From positions 1 to 8,904 of the forward strand of contig CAMCYT010000097.1 of the NCBI GenBank assembly GCA_945885485.1: a DNA stretch of 8,904 nt. The letters are read 5' to 3'. The position numbers and the translations under genes were made by a program. Positions 5,232 through 8,904 of the stretch are shown one piece after another (the first letter of the stretch is position 1; each line of letters starts with the position of its first letter). The DNA is from Prosthecobacter debontii (GTDB lineage: Bacteria; Verrucomicrobiota; Verrucomicrobiia; Verrucomicrobiales; Akkermansiaceae). Below the pieces are notes generated by a model that did not search any database, was not told the origin of the DNA, and worked only from the letters and a program-made list of their open reading frames with translations.

Positions 5232-6134
5232 ATGAATTACAACCTCTCCCAACTGGACCAACTCGAAGCCGAGGCGATCTTCATCCTCCGTGAAACCGCC
5301 GCCCAGTTCCAAAACCCCGCCCTCCTCTTCTCCGGCGGTAAAGACTCCATCGTCATGGCATGGCTCGCGAAAAAAGCTTTCTGGCCCGCTCGCCCTCCCT
5401 TTCCTCTCGTCCACGTCGATACCGGCCACAACTTCGAGGAAACGATGATCTACCGCGATGAATTCGTGAAACTTCTCCGCGCTCAACTCATTGTCGGTTA
5501 CGTCCAAGAATCCATCGACACCGGCCGGGTCGTTGAGGAAAAAGGACCGAATGCTTCCCGCAACAAACTCCAAACCGTCACCCTCCTCGATACCATCGAG
5601 AAACATCAATACGACGCCTGCCTCGGTGGCGGACGTCGCGATGAAGAAAAAGCTCGCGCCAAAGAACGCTTCTTCTCCCACCGCGATGACTTCGGTCAAT
5701 GGGATCCCAAAAACCAACGCCCCGAACTCTGGAACCTTTTCAACGGCCGCAAAAACCCCGGCGAACACTTCCGCGTCTTCCCACTCTCCAACTTCACCGA
5801 AATGGACATCTGGATGTATATCAAACGCGAACAAATCCCCCTCCCATCCATCTACTTCGCTCACGAGCGTGAAATCTTCGAACGCAACGGAACCCTCCTC
5901 GGTGTCACAGAATTCCTCAAACCTCAGGAACACGAAACCGTAACCAAAGAAATCGTTCGCTTCCGCACCATTGGCGATGCCACCTGCACCGGCGCCGTCC
6001 GCTCCACCGCCTCCAACCTAGACGAAGTCATCGCCGAAGTCTCCGCCGCCCGCCAAACCGAACGCGGCACCCGCTCCGACGACAAACGCTCAGAAACCGC
6101 CATGGAAGATAGAAAGAAGGAAGGATACTTCTAA
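5232..6134 (+). CDS. cysD: Sulfate adenylyltransferase subunit 2 (ATP sulfurylase, CysD)
   Basis: Makes APS and pyrophosphate from sulfate and ATP, driven by GTP hydrolysis in its partner CysN. The 300 residues match the usual CysD length. Seen: the PP-loop FSGGKDSIVM (33-42), HVDTGHNFEE (61-70), LGGGRRDEEKARAKERFFSH (131-150), FPLSNFTEMDIWMYI (183-197), RFRTIGDATCTGAV (243-256) and the typical C-terminal end with RGTRSDDKRSETAMEDRKK (278-296). The open frame extends upstream to a TTG at 5064, but that stretch reads through the repeats and has no family similarity, so ATG 5232 is chosen. Unusually, cysN does not follow directly: a small-ORF/nucleotidyltransferase pair and 358 non-coding bases intervene, leaving 1,105 bases between the two subunit genes. 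Confidence 0.96.
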   Translation: MNYNLSQLDQLEAEAIFILRETAAQFQNPALLFSGGKDSIVMAWLAKKAFWPARPPFPLVHVDTGHNFEETMIYRDEFVKLLRAQLIVGYVQESIDTGRVVEEKGPNASRNKLQTVTLLDTIEKHQYDACLGGGRRDEEKARAKERFFSHRDDFGQWDPKNQRPELWNLFNGRKNPGEHFRVFPLSNFTEMDIWMYIKREQIPLPSIYFAHEREIFERNGTLLGVTEFLKPQEHETVTKEIVRFRTIGDATCTGAVRSTASNLDEVIAEVSAARQTERGTRSDDKRSETAMEDRKKEGYF

Positions 6135-6148
6135 GTAAACGCTGAAAA

Positions 6149-6331
6149 ATGACCTCCCAAACCTCCATCTGGAAAAACATGTCACTAAAGGAAAAGTTAC
6201 AACTTTTCACTGCGACCATCCGACAGGCCAGAGAACTGAAACGCATCGGAATTCGACTACGCCACCCTCAAGCTTCACCTGAACAAATCGAAAAAGAACT
6301 TGCTCGTATCTGGCTCCATGCAAGACCCTGA
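6149..6331 (+). CDS. Small helical protein, partner of the downstream nucleotidyltransferase-fold gene
   Basis: A 60-residue basic protein starting at ATG 6149, 14 bases after cysD, and ending at TGA 6329-6331, 14 bases inside the next gene. It looks largely helical: KEKLQLFTATIRQARELKR (14-32), then IGIRLRHPQASPEQIEKELA (33-52), a helix-turn-helix-like spacing of helix, HPxASPEQ turn and second helix. Small proteins with a 'GIRxRHPxAS' kind of segment next to a nucleotidyltransferase-fold gene are, from memory, a recurrent bacterial arrangement of unknown function; this was not checked. The overlap supports translational coupling and co-function. No catalytic motif is visible. An antitoxin-like or regulatory partner role is possible. 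Confidence 0.65.
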   Translation: MTSQTSIWKNMSLKEKLQLFTATIRQARELKRIGIRLRHPQASPEQIEKELARIWLHARP

Positions 6332-6881
6332 TTTCATATCCATCTTTGTAGCACCTCTAGAAAAAGTAGGGATTCGCTATATGATCACCGGATCGGTAGC
6401 CAGCTCGATCTACGGTGAACCACGTAACACGCTAGACATTGTTCTTGTCGTATTACTCGAATCCAACCAGACCAAAGAACTCATCAACTTATTTCCTGAG
6501 AAAGACTTTTACCTCCCTCCCTCTGATGTCATCGAAATCGAAAGACGTCGCGAAGCACACGGCCATTTCAATATCATCCATCACAACACCGGATTCAAAG
6601 CAGATATTTATCTATCAAGAAATCACCCTTGTTTGCCGTGGGCCCTGGATAACTGTAGAAGAATCGAGACAGATTCGTGCCTCATCTCCATCGCACCTCC
6701 TGAATACGTCATCCTTCACAAACTAGAATTCTACCGTGAATCCGGACACCAACGCCACCTCAGAGATATCGCTGGAATCATTGAACAACAAGAACTCGAC
6801 CAAACCTTCCTCCAACACCACCTCACCGCCCTCAACCTCACCAACCACTACAAAGCCGCCGAAGACCTTATTAGCAAATAA
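6318..6881 (+). CDS. Nucleotidyltransferase-fold protein with altered DxD motif
   Basis: The 187-residue protein carries the Gly-Ser turn and following block of the nucleotidyltransferase superfamily, ITGSVASSIYGEPRNTLDIV (23-42), a third acidic strand GFKADIYL (92-99) and a C-terminal helical block PEYVILHKLEFYRESGHQRH (128-147) followed by RDIAG, typical of this protein group. In relatives the second strand normally carries D-x-D (for example TxDID); here it reads Asp40-Ile-Val42, because the codon is GTT where GAT would give Asp. One of the two metal ligands is thus missing, so the protein may be catalytically inactive or use another residue. ATG 6318 is chosen over the in-frame TTG at 6300 since it is the stronger codon. 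Overlaps the small upstream ORF by 14 bases and interrupts the cysD-cysN pair. Confidence 0.75.
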   Translation: MQDPDFISIFVAPLEKVGIRYMITGSVASSIYGEPRNTLDIVLVVLLESNQTKELINLFPEKDFYLPPSDVIEIERRREAHGHFNIIHHNTGFKADIYLSRNHPCLPWALDNCRRIETDSCLISIAPPEYVILHKLEFYRESGHQRHLRDIAGIIEQQELDQTFLQHHLTALNLTNHYKAAEDLISK

Positions 6882-6890
6882 ATAAATCTT

Positions 6891-6920
6891 CATTCGCGAC
6901 CATTCGCGTTCATTCGTGGT
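6891..6920 (+). repeat. 10-nt tandem repeat CATTCGCGNN x3
   Basis: Units are CATTCGCGAC (6891-6900), CATTCGCGTT (6901-6910) and CATTCGTGGT (6911-6920), beginning nine bases after the nucleotidyltransferase stop. The next bases are TAGAACTCTTACTCC. Phrases of this 'CATTCGTGGTT' kind occur, from memory, in intergenic DNA of several environmental bacterial genomes; unverified here. Confidence 0.75.
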
Positions 6921-7039
6921 TAGAACTCTTACTCCTCTTCCAACCAAGAACCAACCCCGACACATCAGGGCGAGAAACAAAGAACAAGAAACTCTCCCTC
7001 TTCTCAAACAAGAACCAAGAACTCTTCCAACCAAGAACT

Positions 7040-7088
7040 CTTCCTCTTCATTCAAAAATCCAAAATCAACAATCATCAATCGTCAATC
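7040..7088 (+). repeat. Second copy of the cysC leader phrase
   Basis: The 21 bases at 7040-7060 equal 4221-4241, and the 18 bases at 7071-7088 (AATCATCAATCGTCAATC) equal 4245-4262. The block in between carries a small insertion relative to the cysC copy. Only one arm is present, so the long hairpin seen before cysC is not formed here. It ends about 150 bases before the cysN start. Confidence 0.75.
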
Positions 7089-7180
7089 AAACGAACCGCT
7101 AACCAAGCTTTGACTACGCTTCGCTCCGTCCAAGCATCCACAACTTCATTTATATATTAAATTCGCTACCGCTCATTCTG

Positions 7181-7217
7181 CTTTGCGACCCTCTGTGACC
7201 TCTGCGCCTCTGCGGTG
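7181..7217 (+). repeat. CTCTGYG tandem phrase just upstream of cysN
   Basis: Related units CTTTGCGACC (7181), CTCTGTGAC (7191), CTCTGCGC (7200) and CTCTGCGG (7208), then TGAAAACTCTTACCTCTTCAAAAA and the cysN ATG at 7240. Again a pyrimidine-rich leader with no Shine-Dalgarno. Confidence 0.7.
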
Positions 7218-7239
7218 AAAACTCTTACCTCTTCAAAAA

Positions 7240-8484
7240 ATGGACTTATTACGCTTCACTACCGCCGGCTCCGTCGATGACGGCAAATCCACCCTCATCG
7301 GCCGCCTTCTTTACGATTCAAAATCCATCTTCGAAGATCAGCTCGAAGCCATAGAGGAATCCTCACGCAAACGCGGCGATGAAAACGTCAACCTTGCCCT
7401 TCTAACAGACGGCCTGAAAGCCGAGCGCGAACAAGGCATCACCATCGACGTTGCCTACCGCTACTTCGCCACCCCGAAACGCAAATTCATCATCGCAGAC
7501 ACCCCGGGCCACACCCAATACACCCGCAACATGGTCACCGGCGCCTCCACCGCCAACCTCGCCATCATCCTCATCGATGCTCGCAAAGGCGTCATCGAGC
7601 AAACCAAACGCCACTCCTTCATCGCCAACCTCCTGCGCATCCAACACCTCGTCGTCGCCGTCAACAAAATGGACCTCGTCGACTACTCTCAAGAAGTCTT
7701 CGATCAAATCGTCGCCGACTACCGCGAGTTCGCTTCACGCCTCGATAACATCGTCGATATCACCGCCATCCCCATCTCCGCCCTCAACGGCGATAACGTC
7801 GTCGATAAATCCAAAAACATGGATTGGTACGAAGGCCCGACCTTCCTTTACCATTTGGAAAATGTCTACGTCGGCGGCGAGGAAAACCACGTCGATGCCC
7901 GCTTCCCCGTCCAATGGGTCATCCGCCCCATGTCTGATGAATGGCACGACTTCCGCGGCTACGCCGGACGCGTCGCAGGTGGCGTCTTCAAACCTGGCGA
8001 TGAAGTCACCGTCCTTCCATCCGGTTTCAAAACCCGCGTCAAAGCGATCCATTCCCCAGACGGCGAGAAAGCCGAAGCTTTCGCCCCACAATCCGTCTGC
8101 CTCACCCTCACCGATGAAATCGACATCTCACGCGGCGACACCCTAGTAAAATCTAACAACCCACCGCGCGTCTCCCAAGACATCGAGGCCATGGTCTGCT
8201 GGTTCTCATCCAAGCCCATGCCCGCCCACGCCAAACTCATCATCCGCCACACCACCCAGGAAACCAAAGCCATCATCCAGGAAGTTAAATACCAGGTCGA
8301 TGTCAACACCCTCCATAAAATCGAAGACGTCGATACCCTCTCCATGAACGACATCGGCCGCATCACCCTCCGCACCGCCGTCCCTCTCATCCACGACTCC
8401 TACCGCCGCAACCGCTCCACCGGCTCCTTCATCCTCATCGACCCCGGCACCAACGAAACCGTCGCCGCAGGCATGATCGTCTGA
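7240..8484 (+). CDS. cysN: Sulfate adenylyltransferase subunit 1 (GTPase, CysN)
   Basis: The GTPase subunit that couples GTP hydrolysis to APS synthesis by CysD. The 414 residues follow the EF-Tu-like translation-factor GTPase plan: G1 GSVDDGKST (10-18), G2 with GITID (66-70), G3 DTPGH (87-91), G4 NKMD (142-145), G5 ISAL (179-182), then the beta-barrel domains 2 and 3 from about residue 220 (PVQWVIRP, AGRVAGGVFKPGD) to the C-terminus (GSFILIDPGTNETVAAGMIV). There is no APS kinase domain at the C-terminus, as expected with a separate cysC. ATG 7240 is well supported: the first residues MDLLRFTTAGSVDDGK align with the family start. TTC GGT TGC repeats begin directly after the TGA. Its partner cysD ends 1,105 bases upstream, so the two subunits may not share one transcript unless the gap is read through. 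Confidence 0.96.
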   Translation: MDLLRFTTAGSVDDGKSTLIGRLLYDSKSIFEDQLEAIEESSRKRGDENVNLALLTDGLKAEREQGITIDVAYRYFATPKRKFIIADTPGHTQYTRNMVTGASTANLAIILIDARKGVIEQTKRHSFIANLLRIQHLVVAVNKMDLVDYSQEVFDQIVADYREFASRLDNIVDITAIPISALNGDNVVDKSKNMDWYEGPTFLYHLENVYVGGEENHVDARFPVQWVIRPMSDEWHDFRGYAGRVAGGVFKPGDEVTVLPSGFKTRVKAIHSPDGEKAEAFAPQSVCLTLTDEIDISRGDTLVKSNNPPRVSQDIEAMVCWFSSKPMPAHAKLIIRHTTQETKAIIQEVKYQVDVNTLHKIEDVDTLSMNDIGRITLRTAVPLIHDSYRRNRSTGSFILIDPGTNETVAAGMIV

Positions 8485-8640
8485 TTCGGTTGCCGCGAAG
8501 CGGCTCGGTGTTTCAGTTGCGACGAAGCGGCTCGGTGTTTCAGTGTTTCAGTAATTCAGTAATTCAGTCTTACCGTAAAACCGAACCACCGAGCGGCAAA
8601 GCCGCAACCGAACCACCGCGCGCGTAGCGCAACCGAAACA
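8485..8640. repeat. Second palindromic repeat family downstream of cysN
   Basis: TTCGGTTGC (8485-8493) and GCTCGGTG (8503-8510) are mirrored as CACCGAGC (8587-8594) and GCAACCGAA (8604-8612). Each half has its own hairpin: GCCGC/GCGGC with loop GAA (8492-8504) and GCGGC/GCCGC with loop AAA (8593-8605). A 22-nt direct repeat starting CGAAGCGGCTCGGTG lies at 8496-8517 and 8523-8544, and GCAACCGAA recurs at 8629-8637. It begins on the base after the cysN stop codon and lacks a T-run, so it is not an obvious terminator. From 8641 to 8717 nothing else is recognised apart from an A-run at 8672-8679. Confidence 0.65.
8535..8566 (+). repeat. 8-nt tandem repeat GTGTTTCA x2, GTAATTCA x2
   Basis: Units GTGTTTCA (8535, 8543) and GTAATTCA (8551, 8559) lie in the loop of the palindromic element after cysN. 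The units overlap the end of the 22-nt direct repeat, suggesting slippage or stepwise duplication starting from the sequence CGGTGTTTCAGT. Confidence 0.75.
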
Positions 8641-8717
8641 CCGCCCTCTTCGCAATCTCAACGACTCATATAAAAAAAACCTTCCATATTCAGCCATTAT
8701 CTCAGAACCTTTATCCA

Positions 8718-8904
8718 ATGAGATTATCTTCAAAACAGCTCTCCATCATCGAGAGCACCATCCGAAACCGCGATCCTGAGGCGAGTATTTACCTCTTCGG
8801 ATCACGGGTGAATGATGACGCAAAAGGAGGCGATATCGATCTATTAGTCATCTCAAACCTCATCGAATTCCGCGATGAAATTGCAATCCGACGTGAGATT
8901 CTTG
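8718..8904 (+). CDS. MNT-type minimal nucleotidyltransferase, N-terminal part (3' end outside window)
   Basis: The frame opens at ATG 8718 and runs off the right edge after 62 codons. It shows the classic minimal-nucleotidyltransferase signature: YLFGSRVNDDAKGGDIDLLV (25-44), with the GSR turn (28-30) and intact DxD (Asp39, Asp41). Proteins of this kind, about 100 residues long, commonly pair with a HEPN-domain protein in toxin-antitoxin modules (MntA-like antitoxin AMPylating its HEPN toxin). A HEPN gene would be expected just beyond the window on either side; none lies upstream here. No Shine-Dalgarno is seen before the ATG (CCTTTATCCA). Substrate and partner remain unknown. The fold call is secure, the toxin-antitoxin role is inferred. 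Confidence 0.82.
   Translation, partial: MRLSSKQLSIIESTIRNRDPEASIYLFGSRVNDDAKGGDIDLLVISNLIEFRDEIAIRREIL

Larger units (their letters stand above)
6882..7239. other. 358-base gap before cysN filled with short repeat phrases
   Basis: No credible gene is seen on either strand. From left to right it holds the CATTCGCGNN repeats (6891-6920); a stretch in which AACCAAGAAC and CAAGAACTCTTCC are reused (about 6941-7045); the copy of the cysC leader right arm (7040-7088); an imperfect hairpin GCTTTGAC/GTCCAAGC (7107-7135, one mismatch); an AT-rich patch TTTATATATTAAATT (7149-7163) that could hold a -10 element but has no matching -35 at proper spacing; and the CTCTGCG repeats (7181-7217) just before cysN. 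The mixture of several distinct phrases suggests repeated insertion or accretion. Confidence 0.7.

Noticed and set aside
5190..5933. 247-codon minus-strand ORF opposite cysD
   Set aside because: It is the antisense shadow of a confidently identified gene; the product is acidic, low in complexity and matches no motif I recognise.
7110..7158. Promoter for cysN: TTGACT (7110-7115) and TATATT (7153-7158)
   Set aside because: The spacer is 37 bases, far from the usual 16-18, and TTGACT lies within a palindromic arm.
7451..8146. 231-codon + strand ORF inside cysN in another frame
   Set aside because: Ser/Pro/Thr-rich frame shadow caused by the C-ending codon bias of cysN.
8548..8733. Minus-strand ORF of 61 codons downstream of cysN
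   Set aside because: It runs through the palindromic repeats and the start of the MNT gene; no support for coding.

Overview
The window looks like a piece of an exopolysaccharide / activated-sulfate locus from a bacterium, with every recognised gene on the + strand. I would guess Verrucomicrobiota or a PVC-group relative. The reasons are that none of the starts has a convincing Shine-Dalgarno motif, the metabolic genes are C-ending and purine-poor, the UDP-glucose dehydrogenase is of the type known from animals, and the intergenic DNA is packed with short repeats and palindromes. This assignment is an inference and was not checked by any search.

Layout from left to right: the 3' two thirds of a GDP-mannose 4,6-dehydratase (gmd, cut by the window edge); a WecG/TagA/CpsF-family (GT26) glycosyltransferase; a nucleotidyltransferase-fold protein with a small downstream ORF; UDP-glucose 6-dehydrogenase (ugd); APS kinase (cysC); ATP sulfurylase small subunit (cysD); a small helical protein overlapping a second nucleotidyltransferase-fold gene; ATP sulfurylase GTPase subunit (cysN); and the start of a third, MNT-type nucleotidyltransferase cut by the right edge.

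The metabolic genes fit together. CysD/CysN make APS, CysC converts it to PAPS (the sulfate donor), Ugd makes UDP-glucuronate, Gmd makes GDP-4-keto-6-deoxymannose (the route to GDP-fucose or GDP-rhamnose), and the glycosyltransferase builds the glycan. No APS/PAPS reductase is present in the window. I therefore infer that the sulfate is activated for polysaccharide sulfation rather than for cysteine synthesis. No sulfotransferase is visible here, so this remains a hypothesis.

Two kinds of non-coding structure run through the gaps. (1) REP-like palindromes headed by GTAG (GGTAGGG plus a stem of 8-9 bp) occur singly or as inverted pairs after gmd, wecG-like, ugd and cysC; in ugd and cysC the stop codon TAG lies inside the GTAG head. 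(2) Low-complexity 'phrases' made of 7-10-nt units in tandem (TTGAAAT, GATTGAY, CAGACCTT, CATTCGCGNN and others) sit mostly just upstream of start codons, where a ribosome binding site would be expected. The accessory genes are three different nucleotidyltransferase-fold genes in about 7 kb, two with small partner ORFs. One such pair separates cysD from cysN, which are normally adjacent.
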